NCBI RefSeq assembly: GCF_028401425.1
Contig: NZ_JAQOMS010000002.1
Span: 1,798,001 to 1,862,000 of the forward strand
Direction: 5' to 3'
Source of the DNA: Psychrosphaera algicola
Lineage (GTDB): Bacteria; Pseudomonadota; Gammaproteobacteria; Enterobacterales; Alteromonadaceae
Length of the DNA stretch: 64,000 nt
The notes under the pieces were generated by a model that was given only the letters and a program-made list of their open reading frames with translations, was not told the origin of the DNA and made no database searches. Made by a program: the position numbers and the translations under genes. Shown in pieces: positions 40,097 to 50,860 of the stretch. Positions within the stretch are counted from its first letter, which is position 1. Each line of letters begins with the position of its first letter.

Positions 40097-40456
40097 ATGA
40101 TCAAGTGGCCTTGCATGTTAAAGCTTTACGGTGATGACGAGCTTATTTATTTAAATTCACTTCGTGACGTTAATTTTGAATGCGGTGAACTGCTCTTTAG
40201 TGATGATGACTATGTTATTGACTCAGTTGGCCATTGCTATTTAATTAAACCTATTGAAGGGCAACTTGGTTTAATTAAAAACAACAAAGTTCTGTCAACC
40301 GATGACGTACTTCATTTAATACGTGCACACGAATTTAATAAATCGTCAGTCTGCCTGACTAAAATTCATTTTTTACCATTTCTGACGCTATCAATTCACT
40401 CTCTATTTAAACTAGCTATGCCGACCAGTGGAGTCAGAGTCGCTGATATTTATTAA
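40097..40456 (+). CDS. DUF4144-like protein, C-terminus read from repeat C
   Basis: 119 residues from ATG 40097 (MIKWPCMLKLYGDDELIYLN), the typical DUF4144 opening, with VLSTDDVLHLIRAHEFNKSS matching the later helix. The upstream ATG-less extension (FVRLHFSLYFLTILL) looks spurious. The last residues (PTSGVRVADIY) are encoded by dispersed motif C, so the native C-terminus has been replaced. Function unknown; the family occurs in Alteromonadales and relatives. Confidence 0.6.
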   Translation: MIKWPCMLKLYGDDELIYLNSLRDVNFECGELLFSDDDYVIDSVGHCYLIKPIEGQLGLIKNNKVLSTDDVLHLIRAHEFNKSSVCLTKIHFLPFLTLSIHSLFKLAMPTSGVRVADIY

Positions 40457-40545
40457 ATTCTCTGCATCCGGTTGGAGATTCTGAATATCGCTTTGGCTGA
40501 CTCATATTACAAGCTGAGGGAATGACGTTTTTTGTTCTGAAATTA
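40423..40545. repeat. motif C plus one repeat A unit
   Basis: GACCAGTGGAGTCAGAGTCG at 40423-40442 and on to 40450, then TCTGCATCCGGTTGGAGATT and the AATGACGTTTTTTGTTCTGA end of repeat A. Confidence 0.75.
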
Positions 40546-40549
40546 TGAG

Positions 40550-40870
40550 TTATTGCACCTATATTTCAGGCGACATTTCCCTTCGTCTAAATTCCCTTAG
40601 TTGAGATTTATATCTCGAAGTGAACCGCAAGTACGCCGTTGCAAGGGATGGGTGTTCACTGCAAGGACGAAGGGAATTCGTCAGTAAATGGATGTACATC
40701 AGACGAACTGTGGACATACTTTCATCCCGTCCTCGACGATAATATAAATCTTAAATAAGGATTAGGGATTTGCCGCAAAGCGGCCTTTTGGTTACATGAT
40801 CTTAGAAACCAAGAGCGGCTGTTGCAAAAAGTAAGAGCGACGCAGTGGAAATATGTGCACCTTTTCTTCC
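40550..40870. repeat. dispersed repeat B, copy 2
   Basis: Matches 590-842 (TTTATATCTCGAAGTGAACC, CGACGATAATATAAATCTTA, GCCGCAAAGCGGCC) but carries about 60 additional bases in the middle. Like copy 1 it directly follows repeat A. Confidence 0.7.
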
Positions 40871-41000
40871 CTCTGATACTTTTTTTAAAAGAAGAAAACA
40901 ATAAGCCATGTAGAATCATTAATTACTTTTGTAATATGGCTCAATAAAACATCCGGATTAGCAGCAACAAGTCTGAAGGTATGAGAGTTGGCAAAACAAT

Positions 41001-41436
41001 ATGAGTAATAACATCAGTGAATATGGCGTAAATGACAACTCTTACAAAAGTGCGGGAGAACTCGCCGGAATTACGCAACTTGTAGACGAGTTTTATCACA
41101 ATATGGCTAATTTAAAAGAAGCTAAGAAAATTCGTGATATGCACCCAAAAGATTTAACACTGTCAAAACAAAAGCTAACGTACTTTTTATCCGGTTGGCT
41201 TGGTGGCCCCAAATTATACTCCGAACATTTTGGCAGCATTAACATTCCAAACGCACACAAACACTTGCATGTTAGCAAAGCAGAAAGTGAAGCCTTAGTT
41301 ATTGTGTATGGCAAAAGCTGTTGAAAACCAGCCATATCATTCGTCATTTAAGGCCTATCTGATAACTCAACTTAGAATTCCAGCAGAGAGGATCCGAATG
41401 GCGTCCGCTCGAAATCAACTGCAGAATAATCAATAA
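41001..41436 (+). CDS. group II truncated hemoglobin (trHbO-like), frameshifted
   Basis: About 144 residues. Helix B/E residues are seen in ITQLVDEFYHNMANLKEAKK (B10 Tyr region), then LSGWLGGPKLYSEHFG and PNAHKHLHVSKAESEAW, where the proximal His and the conserved G8 Trp lie. Group II truncated globins bind O2 or NO. The frame breaks exactly at that Trp: CCTTAG (41293-41298) for CCTGG, after which LLCMAKAVENQPYHSSFKAY continues to LQNNQ. The gene stands alone with its own upstream region after repeat B. Confidence 0.88.
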
Positions 41437-41500
41437 CTAAAATAAAAAGCCCAAACCTAAAACCCAAACTTAAAACAGCGCTAAGCTATAGAAAATGAAG

Positions 41501-41544
41501 CGAGGCATCAAAACTGTATTAACAGTAAGAGTTGCAACGCCTCG
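41501..41544. other. imperfect inverted repeat
   Basis: CGAGGC (41501-41506) pairs with GCCTCG (41539-41544) and encloses a smaller stem ACTGT/ACAGT. It lies downstream of the globin gene and could be a structured 3' end, but lacks a clear T tract. Confidence 0.25.
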
Positions 41545-41670
41545 AACAACAACTATGGTTACACTAGTTTTTGATTAACACAGTACTATTTACTTTGCCC
41601 TAGCATTTATTAAACACAGACAAAACTGAAAATGCGGCAAAAAACAACCTTCAATATGGAAATAATAACG

Positions 41671-41976
41671 ATGCAAAAATACCAATACAAAGTTATCGAT
41701 ACACGCGATGTTGAAACCGGTGGTATCTTCAAAGGACGTAAACGCGAAGACGTTGAAACTTATTTAAATAAACTTGGTGCCGATGGCTGGGAACTGGTAA
41801 ACGTCGACTTTAGAGAGCTTGAAGGCGGATTGGAATTTGCCGGCATTATGAAAAAGAGTTATGAAAAACTTAAAAACTTGCACTCCCTAGTCCCTAGTTT
41901 AACTCTATTTTGTCGTCGCCTTTTAAACCGAAGCGTTTTACTAATTGTGTTTTACAAACCCTTTAACAATGTTTAA
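41671..41976 (+). CDS. DUF4177 domain protein
   Basis: 101 residues from MQKYQYKVIDTRDVETGGIF. The compact KYQYKVID ... LNKLGADGWELVNVDFRELE ... FAGIMKK pattern (strand, helix, GWELV strand) is DUF4177, a small alpha/beta domain of unknown role. The last 30 residues (SLVPSLTLFCRRLLNRSVLL) are hydrophobic and atypical; a frame break could have replaced the normal end. It lies ten bases before the YkgJ-type gene. Confidence 0.65.
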   Translation: MQKYQYKVIDTRDVETGGIFKGRKREDVETYLNKLGADGWELVNVDFRELEGGLEFAGIMKKSYEKLKNLHSLVPSLTLFCRRLLNRSVLLIVFYKPFNNV

Positions 41977-41985
41977 ATAGCGCCT

Positions 41986-42296
41986 ATGACGATAGAATTT
42001 AAAAATATAACAAACGACGAGGTTACTTGCGCAAGTTGTGAGGCCTGCTGTTGTAAATTAGAGGTGATTTTAATTACCGATACTGGCGTGCCAAGTCAAC
42101 ATATTGCCCGTGATCAATGGGGGGTGAAACCATGAGGCAATTATCCGATGGTTGGTGTTCTGCTCTAGACCGAGAAACCTATATGTGTACGATTTATGAA
42201 AAACGTCCCTAGGTGTGCCGAGAATTTGAAATGGCGTCTTATGAATGTGAAGTCGAACGACATGAACAGTTAGGTACGCCACTCCCAAAACCTTAA
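41986..42296 (+). CDS. YkgJ-family cysteine cluster protein, two lesions
   Basis: About 103 residues: MTIEFKNITNDEVTCASCEA then CCCKLEVILITDTGVPSQHI, WCSALDRETYMCTIYEKRP and CREFEMASYECEVERHE. The spaced cysteines CxxCxxCC ... C ... C ... CREF are the Fe-S/zinc pattern of YkgJ-type (UPF0153) proteins. The frame slips in a run of six G at 42119-42124, and an in-frame TAG appears in CCTAGG (42208-42213), where CCCAGG or CCTGGG would give Gln or Trp before VCREF. Both look like sequencing errors. Function in the family is not established. Confidence 0.75.
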
Positions 42297-42398
42297 TTAA
42301 GCCTTAACCAGAGTGGTTGCAGCAGCTAAACCTTATAATTTACTATTCGTTTCATGTCATTGAGAACAAGCTAAAAGTCATCTAAGTGAGATCAAAAA

Positions 42399-42740
42399 AT
42401 GGAACAAATCAGCGTAATTAATACGATTTTGGTGCCTAAGGGAATGGAAGAAACAGCGGAAAAAGTCAGAAATGAATATATCGACTATTTTCGCCAACAA
42501 GCTGGCTTTGTAAGCTCAACGTTTTATAAATCTATCAACCGTCAAAATGATGATTCAGTTAATTATGTTAATACCGTTGTATGGTCATCAAAGGCACATT
42601 TTGACGCTGTGGTAAACCTTTGTTTTAAAAATGCGGAAGGCAAAAACAAAGATGGCAAACGAGTCTTAGGTAAAGGCTTCCCGGAGCCCATCAAGGTAAA
42701 CCCCGACCAATATATTGTAATTGACAAAACCGAAATATAA
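42399..42740 (+). CDS. ABM/dimeric alpha-beta barrel family protein
   Basis: 113 residues: MEQISVINTILVPKGMEETA, EYIDYFRQQAGFVSSTFYKS and NYVNTVVWSSKAHFDAVVNL show the beta-alpha-beta repeat of antibiotic-biosynthesis-monooxygenase-like dimeric barrels (a ...GF.S...Y... pattern and a VVWSSK strand). These small proteins are often quinone or heme-related monooxygenases or just binding proteins; the activity cannot be told. The frame is intact and it stands alone. Confidence 0.6.
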   Translation: MEQISVINTILVPKGMEETAEKVRNEYIDYFRQQAGFVSSTFYKSINRQNDDSVNYVNTVVWSSKAHFDAVVNLCFKNAEGKNKDGKRVLGKGFPEPIKVNPDQYIVIDKTEI

Positions 42741-42869
42741 TCACTAACTATAGCTACTTAATATAGTAATCCATAGAATCCTAAAGATTAACGTCGCAGT
42801 ATTAACTGTTGAAAATGATGTTATTTTAAGGCTATCGCATATTAAAGCTAAGCTAAGCTAAGGCAAACC

Positions 42870-44041
42870 ATGTTAAAACGACTGGCATCAATTTTCTTTT
42901 TTGTTTATTCAATTAATATTTTTGCAGTAGAAATCAATACGCTTAATCCCATTGAAAAACTCGTAATTGACGCGCCTATTTTACAACAAACCATGTATTT
43001 TAATGTCACCCTGCCCGCCAGTTATTACTCCGCTTTAGACAAAAAGTACGTGGTCATATTTGATCTCCATCCACGGAGTCAACCTTATTTAAGCGGGATG
43101 CACGACTGGTTAAGTCACAACTCTGAATGGCCATGGTTAGAAAGCATAGTGGTCACACCGGCAAAATATCACGTAGGCTACGCCAAATTGTTTGAAGACA
43201 CTGCCGCTGAACCAACAAATATGGCGCTTTTAGACCTTTATGAACAGCACATCTTACCGAAACTCGATGACACCTTTCGGACTAACGGATTTAAGGTTTA
43301 TAGCGGCTTTATGAGTAATGGGGCTTTTGGTTTGTATACGATGTTAAATAAGCCAAACCTCTTTAATGCCTACTTAATTTCGAGCCCAACATTAAGCAAT
43401 GATTTTCTAAATATTGTCGCTGATGCAAAATCAAAATTACCTTTATTAAAAAATAAAAATCTATTTTTGTATCTCACAATAGGCAAGCACCAATATGAAC
43501 AGGCACACGTTCAATATGTTGAAGAATTAGCAGAGATCCTAGAGAAATACGCACCGGAGGGTTTAGATTGGGAGGTAAAAAGTGACGACCCCCATTATTA
43601 TATGTCTCGCCCAGTGCTTACAGTATTAAACGGAATTGAAAAGCTGTTTGACGATTATCACAATGATTTAAGCGCTGATTCAAGTATTTCACAACAAGGC
43701 ATTGATGCAATCGTTAACTATTATGCCGATTTGTCTAACAAAAAATATGGCTTTACGGTTTCAGCCGAGGGGTCGTTGAACAAACTTGCCGCTGCGCAAT
43801 TAACTCGCGACAAATCCAAGGCAATACAAACCTATCTAAAGATAATAACGCTGTATCCAAACTCGGCCTATGCAAATTCAAATTATGCCGCAGCTCTTGC
43901 TCAAACCGGTCAACTAAAGGCAGCGATTGAGCAACAAAAAATTGCAGTTGAAAAATCAAAATCCCTAGGAAATGGCATCAAAACAAACACGCCAAACTAT
44001 TAGATAAATACCTAAAACACTTACCAACAAATAGTCGTTAG
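42870..44041 (+). CDS. secreted esterase-like alpha/beta hydrolase with TPR tail, frameshifted at the end
   Basis: About 390 residues. Signal peptide MLKRLASIFFFVYSINIFAV, then an esterase fold (YVVIFDLHPRSQPYLSGMHD, KVYSGFMSNGAFGLYTMLNK, NLFLYLTIGKHQYEQAHVQY, SDDPHYYMSRPVL). The nucleophile elbow reads GFMSNGA, where esterases of the IroE/YbbA type have GxSxGG; the Ser is displaced or the motif altered, so activity is uncertain. The C-terminal TPR pair (KAIQTYLKIITLYPNSAYAN) continues past a break at CCTAGG (43967-43972), giving WHQNKHAKLLDKYLKHLPTN. Confidence 0.7.
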
Positions 44042-44106
44042 CTAAATGAGTTGATAGTCCCCCTTTTAGATTGATAAGCGCAATTATAAAAGGGGTATAA
44101 GTCTGT

Positions 44107-45497
44107 TTAGTTACTTTTTCGAATAGATGAAAATGCACGAGGGTTTGGACTTCTAGGTAGCGTATCTTTCCATTGCATAACCTCACGAGTCAACTCTTTT
44201 ACCACACTAGGATAGTTACTAGCTAAGTTGCGTCTTTCGGCTCTGTCATAAGCAATATTGTAAAGTTCAGTCCTGTCGTGTGTGCGGTCTAAAAACAGTT
44301 TCCACTCTCCTTTACGTACAACTAACATTGAACGATCGTAATCCGAGTCTTTGTTAATAGGTTTATAATGCCATTCCCAAAAATTGGCTTTTTACGTTTA
44401 ACGAGTTCTCCAGTAAGTTGAGGCAGAATACTTTCACCATCGGACTTATAATCACGTGGTAATTTAACATCCACTAAATCAGCAAAGGTAGGTAAGAAAT
44501 CTACGGCGGTTACTAACGATGTTGTATTTTGTATACCAGCAGGCACTTTACCTGGCCATTTAACGATTAACGGAACACGAACGCCACCTTCATAAGTATA
44601 TCGCTTAGCGCCTCTTAAACCAGCATTGTCTCCAACACTAAAATAACGGCCTAGTGGTTCAATTCCAGCTATCTTTGCGTCTGGATCGGTTCGCAAATAA
44701 CGATGTGTGTCCGGTTTCGGCTCCTCAGCGCCATTATCGCTAGAAAATACAACGATAGTATTGTCTTCTAAACCATTATCTTTTAAAGCTTGTAAAACAC
44801 GCCCAATACGTTCATCGGCCCCCTCTACTACCGCGGCGTATACTTGTTGTTGCTCGCCTAAGTGTGCATACTTCTTCATCATTTTCGGATCTGGGTAGTG
44901 CGGCGTATGAGGTTCGTGGATCCAAAGGTTAATGAAAAACGGCTTATTTTTATTACGCTCAATAAATTCGATTGTATCGTCGTATACTTTCCAACCATCA
45001 GTTTGCTTACTAGGTCCGTTAAATACAGCACTTTCATCGTAACCGTAATTTTCCAGTAGCGGTGCATCTGGAATATGGCTATTTGTTAAGTGCCACTTTC
45101 CAAAGTGAGCTGTGGTATAGCCTGCCTTTTTCATTACCTTTGGGATGGTTAACACACTTGGCTCTAACCAATCAGGCATGGCATATTTTTGATGATGTTC
45201 TGTTGCAGCAAAATGATGGTGCACGCTATGACGAGCTGGATTATTACCAGTAATAAGACCTGCACGACTTGGCGAACAAACGGGATTGGCCACAGTAAAT
45301 TGATAAAACTCACTACCTTGTGCAGCTAATTGGTCCAGATTTGGCGTTTCAATGGTTTTACTGCCATGAATTCCCAAATCTCCCCACCCTAAATCATCTG
45401 CAAATATAAATAGAATATTTGGTTTATCTGCGGCCTGTACAGGTGCAACAGCACTGAACAAACCGATAAGCGAAAATGATACAAATTGACGTATCAT
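44107..45497 (-). CDS. family S1 arylsulfatase, secreted, frameshifted
   Basis: About 464 residues. Signal peptide MIRQFVSFSLIGLFSAVAPV-QA, then PNILFIFADDLGWGDLGIHG (metal-binding Asp pair), the formylglycine site CSPSRAGLITG, GKWHLTNSH, FINLWIHEPHTPHYP, and VFSSDNGAEE (metal-binding DN). One lost T near 44385 splits off the tail MLVVRKGEWKLFLDRTHDRT ELYNI, which is the usual sulfatase C-terminal subdomain. It removes sulfate esters in the periplasm or outside. It lies 79 bases downstream of the GH29 gene in the same direction, as in polysaccharide utilisation operons. Confidence 0.92.
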
Positions 45498-45576
45498 CTG
45501 TTTTATTTTTGTTTTTTAATCATAATTATTCTCTTCAATACACCACAACATATACTAATTTTTAAGTGGAATGGAT

Positions 45577-47409
45577 TTAGTTGTGAACCGGCTTCAGGTG
45601 AATGGCTTTAAGATTAATCCCTCCAGCCATCACTTTAGATTTTGGCATCACGCTAATTGTTTGCTTACCAGTGGTAAGTTCGATAACACCAACTTTATCC
45701 GTTCGAAATCTATATAAAGTTCGGCCCGCAAATTGACGTGCAGAATTTTCACGTTCTCCGGTATCTAAAGCCTGCATCACTAGTCGTTTACCGTTAAATT
45801 CAAAATACCATTCAGAAAAGTCCACTTTGTCATTTGCTGAATACTCCACTTCCAATAGATATTGGCCGGCACGTGCAACATCGACTTTCCATACGCCTTG
45901 GCCTTTATCCTGCCAATTTAATAGATTATCGGCATACTTCCATTCTCCAAATTTTTGCATCCATCGAAGCTCTTTGCTTTTACAACCTTTGCACTTTGCA
46001 AATATCGCGCTGATCATTGTTGGAATTTGTGGATCGATGCCTATAGTTTGATCTATTTTTAGTTCACCTTTTATATCAAGCGCCACCACAGGGACTAATG
46101 TTTTTGGTTTGTCTTCCGGTAATTCGATTGTTATCCAGCCTCTTTTATGTTGCTTGAAGTTAACTTTCAAATTGTCGTTATTTAAAATGTTTGCACCACT
46201 GACTTTATTTGTTAATCCAGACAAGTGAATTTTATTGTTTTGAGGCCACTTAAAAACGTGCAAATATAATTGGTTGTCTTTTACTGTTATGTCCCCCACG
46301 CCTGTGCGCGTCCCCATGGTGAAGGTTCGGCACCATAAATAGTCTGACCATGGTCTTTTAACCACCGCCCGGTTGTTCTAAGATTTTTGGTAGGGATTGA
46401 AGGGAGCTCACCATTTTTATCTGGGCCGACATTCAACATATAGTTACCGCCACGAGCGACAGTCGAAATGAGACGATGGGCAATTTCTTTTGAAGATTTC
46501 CAATTTTTATCGTGCCACGCAAATCCCCAAGAATCGTTTGTCGTATCTATTGTTTCCCATAACCTAGGGTGATTAATAAGAGACAAACTATGGTCTCCTA
46601 ACGTTGAGAAATCCCCAACGCCGTTACCAATTCGACTATTAATTAATGCTTCTGGTTGAAGTTTTCTGACTAACTCAACAAGATCTAATGATTGTTGCTT
46701 AGTCATATTCCAGGAGTATCAAACCATACGGTTCTAATAGGGCCATAGTTGGTTAATAACTCAGTAACTTGAGGTACCACCTTATTTTGATAGTAGGTGG
46801 TAAAATCACCTTTTGCTGAGCGCTAGTCCAAGGAATGTCAGCGCTACCTTGCTCATACCAATCTTGGTTTTGAGAATAATAAAAACCTAAACCTATACCC
46901 GCTTTAGCACATTCATCAGCAAGCTCTTTTAAAGGATCTCGGCCGTATGGCGACGCATCAGTTACATCAAAGTCATGACTCGGTGAGTCATACATTGCGA
47001 AACCTTCGTGATGTTTTGCGGTGATCACTATATTTTTCATACCAGCGTCTACCGCTAACTTGACCCAAGCTTTCGCATCAAAAGACTTAGGATTAAATTC
47101 TTTTGCTAACTTTTTATAATCATCTACTGGTATACCAGCAAGGTGCTTTGTCATTAACCATTCAGAAATACCATAGTAGGTTTTCCCATCCCATTCCCCA
47201 GCTGGGATCGAAAATAACCCCCAGTGAATAAATAAGGAATATTTATCCTCAGAAAACCAATTACCTCGATCTGCATTTGCATATTTGGCGTGTAACTTTT
47301 CAGTTTCTCCCCAAAGCTCATCCATAGATTTTGGCTTTTCATTTGCTAAGGCTAAGCCTGACACTGCTGCTAGTGATAAGCCCGCAACTAAAATAGCTAA
47401 CTTTTTCAT
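45577..47409 (-). CDS. GH29 alpha-L-fucosidase (or L-galactosidase), secreted, frameshifted
   Basis: About 611 residues. Signal peptide MKKLAILVAGLSLAAVSGLA, then the GH29 barrel: YSLFIHWGLFSIPAGEWDGK, MKNIVITAKHHEGFAMYDS, GIGLGFYYSQNQDWYE and VWFDTPG, whose Asp is the nucleophile in this family. After PSPWGRAQAWGD comes a beta-rich C-terminal region with an additional sandwich (GQYLLEVEYSANDKVDFSEW). Breaks: a lost A near 46820, a lost base beside CCTGG near 46712 and a lost G near 46300. It releases terminal alpha-L-fucose or L-galactose. The gene is next to the sulfatase and TonB-dependent receptor. Confidence 0.92.
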
Positions 47410-47489
47410 GTTTTTTACCGGTTTAATTATATTGGTATGTATTATCAAAGGTTACGACCACACTTTGATAACATAATATTTATAACTGA

Positions 47490-47530
47490 CAAAACAGAGG
47501 CGGCAGTAATTAGTATTACTGCCGCATGTT
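47490..47530 (-). terminator. hairpin after the TonB-dependent receptor gene
   Basis: 11-bp stem GCGGCAGTAAT/ATTACTGCCGC (47500-47510 with 47515-47525, loop of four) just past the receptor stop. On the reverse strand it is followed by CTCTGTTTT, a moderate T tract, consistent with a terminator or an attenuating hairpin before GH29. Confidence 0.65.
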
Positions 47531-47536
47531 ATTGGA

Positions 47537-50275
47537 TTAAAACTTATAAGTAGACGTTAATGAGTATGTTCTACCGCGGTCATAATAATCTAGGAAAGTT
47601 GATTTAGCGCCTATGAAATCTCGACGATTTTCACCCGTTAAGTTAGAAATGCTGAAACGAAATGACAAATCTTCAGTTGGCTTAACAAGCGCACTGAAGT
47701 CAAGTTTACCTTGTGCTTCAGTAAATATAGCACTGTCTACTTGTGCACCAGTACCCGCTAACTGTCGGAAGAAATCCGAGCGGTATACATAGGCAAGTCG
47801 GACTGAATATAAGTCTTGGTCATAAAATGCGATAAAGTTAAAGTTGTCTTGCGACGCCCTGGGAAGCCAAAACCTGAATCTCCAGTGTCTAAATCAAATG
47901 ATGAATCTACATAAGTGTAGTTTGCTGATATGCCGAAACCACTTAACGCAGGGACAATTTTATCTAGGGGTTGATACATACCAAGTTCAAAACCTTGAGC
48001 TTCACCATCTGAATAATTAACGTAAGTTGTTACATTATATAAGCCGTCATAATTATCAAGTGGAACTTCCTGATCTGTTTGTGAGAACACGAAGTCTTTT
48101 ACGTCTTTATGAAATGCACTGATAATGTAAGCGCCGTCATATTCAGTGTAGACTTCTAAGGTTAAGTCGGTATTGATTGACGTCATTGGGTCTAGATTTG
48201 GATTACCAATTTTTGCACTACCAACTGCGTCTTCTTCAGCACCGTCCTCTTCTGCTGGCGTTCTTACTGTATTAAGAGGGGCCATCACTTGATAATCTGG
48301 GCGCGTCAATGTTTTTGACATGCCAAATCTTAAAATAACATCTTCTTGTACTTCCAGACTTAAGTTTAAGCTTGGTAGATAGGCCCAGTAATCACCTTCC
48401 GTTGTTACAGTCTCAGCTACATCATCAATAAACTGTGCTGCTGTTGCATTTTGATCTGTGTGTACAGCTCTCAAGCCAACGTTACCCGTAACCGCTTTAT
48501 CAAACAATTCGGTGTCAATATTAGCTTGTCCGTATAAAGCAAAAATGCTTTCTGTCATCTCATAAGATGAAGTAGGATCGATACGGTCTTCTGTCAATTG
48601 CACAGTAGTTAAGTCAGTTTCGATTGCCGCAATGGCGTCATAATCTGTGTAGAACCAGCGAGCTGGGCTAAAGTTGTTACCAGACAGAAAGTCTTGATCT
48701 ATCATAGTGCTTATAGTAGACCTGAAGCCAGTAATTCCGCAGCTTGTTCGGTGTTTCTTAGTTGCACTAAGCTACCAAAATCTTTATCAATGTCGGTGAC
48801 ATCATAGTGAAGGCCAAAATCAATTGACGCGATTGCGCTGTCATCTAATACATAATTAAATTTAGCGGTTCCCCGAAGTTTTCAGCATCGAGCTCTATCT
48901 CACGAATAATCGATTGAAAATAAGCATAACCATCAATGTCGTTCATGTTGCTTTCGACAAGAGGTACAGTACCTGTCGCGTCATATACAAATTGAGATTT
49001 ATCAAAGTTTTTTCTAATCTGAGAAAAACGCAAATCCTGTGAATAATTTACACTTGAAAAATATAAATCAAAATTCGAAGATAATTTATCCGATATGTAA
49101 TAATCAACATTTACACCTGTAATTAGATTTTCCGTCTCATTATCAAACACCATCGGTCTTAAAATCGAACGAATAACACCACCACCGGTTGATTGACCAT
49201 AATTAATATATTGAGCAACATTATTCTCATCAATAATAATTCCCGGATTACTCGCATCAGACATATCAAATATAGATCCGTACGAAGGCCCCATTTGAAT
49301 TTGCGGTGTTTGGCGACGTGAATCATTTTGATATTTTGAATACATCAAATCCCAATTAACATCTAAATCTTCATTTGGTTTATATTGAATACCTGTTGCA
49401 AATGCTAGACGTTCTGGTGTTTCACGGATTGGGTTCATGGTAATTGCCGTTGGTACGCGGACACCTGTTACCGTCTCATCAGCAACTCTGTCACCGTCAT
49501 TATCAAGTTGGATATTTCTAGACGCCGAGTTAACACGAACTTGGTCTCGGGCGTTATTTTCATCTGCATAGACAAGTGCTACATAGCCGCCTAGCGTACT
49601 TTCTTCGTTCCGCATGCCCACGATAGAGTTAATACGATAACCTGTTTCTTCAGTAACATCCTGATAACGCCCTTCAAGCGAAACTGTACCAAATGTTGAA
49701 CTTTCATCTAGTGTTTTTAAGTCTAATGGACGTAAAGTCTGTAAATCAATTTGACCAGCTAATCCACTTTCAGGTCTTGCCGCGGTTTGGCCCTTTGCCA
49801 CTTGTACACTACCTAAAACATTGGCTGGAAATACGTTAAAATTCATTTGACGTAATGAACTCGCTTCAGTACCAGATGAAAGTAAACGTCGACCATTAAT
49901 TGTTGAATTTACAAATTGAGGACCTAAACCTCGAATAGACACCCGATCCCCCTGCGTACCAGAGTCATCGGTTTCTACTTGAACACCAGGGATACGTTGA
50001 ATAGCACCAGCGATACTATCATCTGAAAATTGACCAATATCTTCTGCTGTAATTGCATCTACAACGGTATTAGCAGTACGTTTAACACCAATAGCACCCT
50101 CAAAGCTCTTTCGCATTGTGCCGTACACTTCAATGACTTCGAGGTCATCTGCTTTCTTGTTTTTATTGTCAGTTTCGTTTGCATAGGCAAAACTACTCAT
50201 TGAAGCGGCAGTTGCAATTAGACCTGTAGCGACAGCGGTAGAGATTGTAGTTTTGGTATATTTTAATAATTTCAT
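47537..50275 (-). CDS. TonB-dependent receptor of the polysaccharide type, three frame breaks
   Basis: About 910 residues. A signal peptide (MKLLKYTKTTISTAVATGLI) is followed by a plug domain (VIEVYGTMRKSFEGAIGVKR, AITAEDIGQFSDDSIAGAIQ, RIPGVQVETDDSGTQGDRVS, IRGLGPQFVNSTINGRRLLS), then an outer-membrane barrel (FRFSISNLTGENRRDF) ending TYSLTSTYKF with the terminal Phe used for barrel insertion. Breaks are near 48875, 48718 and 47860 (the last inside CCAGGG). Receptors of this size and plug type take up oligosaccharides in marine gammaproteobacteria. It is the uptake gene of the surrounding GH16/GH29/sulfatase cluster. Confidence 0.92.
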
Positions 50276-50860
50276 TAAAGACCCCTGATGATATTAGTTG
50301 TTATTATATTGCCCATTTATAAAGTAAATAATTTTATTGGGCTGACCTAATACTAAACCCAGCTTCTGAACTTCGTCAAGTTTTATAGTGTATTTTTGTA
50401 TTTAACAATACACAACAAGCCAATACAAACACCAGAGCATAATACAAAAAAATAACGCACATCCATAATAAATATAAAGAAATAACAAAAACAACGATAT
50501 AAACAACGCTTAACAAAAGGGGTAGTTTTATGTTTAAAAAGATAAAAAGTAACTAAGGCAATCATATTCAAATAGTCAATTCATATTAAATAGAATTTAC
50601 AATTTTAGACTATAAAATTATGAAAGTTTAATGGACCAATTGTGGGAAATATAAGACTCTAAATGAAGAAAACTCTTAGGACTAAGATATTGCAAATACA
50701 GTATCAAAAAAACAAATTTTTATTTTTACAAGATTCCCATTTTTCTTTGCTCGGCTTTATTAAATTACCTATTCTAAAAGCGATTAAATTAGTAATTCGA
50801 TGTAAAACTAGGTCCTATACTTGGTTGTATAAGACCCTATAAAAAAATTTAGTACGGCAA
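50276..50860. other. AT-rich intergenic region upstream of the receptor gene
   Basis: About 585 very AT-rich bases, presumably containing the receptor promoter and the 3' region of GH16. I see no supported gene or clear hairpin. Confidence 0.4.

Noticed and set aside
41501..41544. Integron attC-like hairpin
   Set aside because: It lacks the conserved RYYYAAC/GTTRRRY ends and there is no integron integrase or cassette array.
43967..43972. Esterase CCTAGG break as a CCWGG lesion
   Set aside because: Restoring the frame needs an additional change in the following A run, so the assignment is ambiguous.
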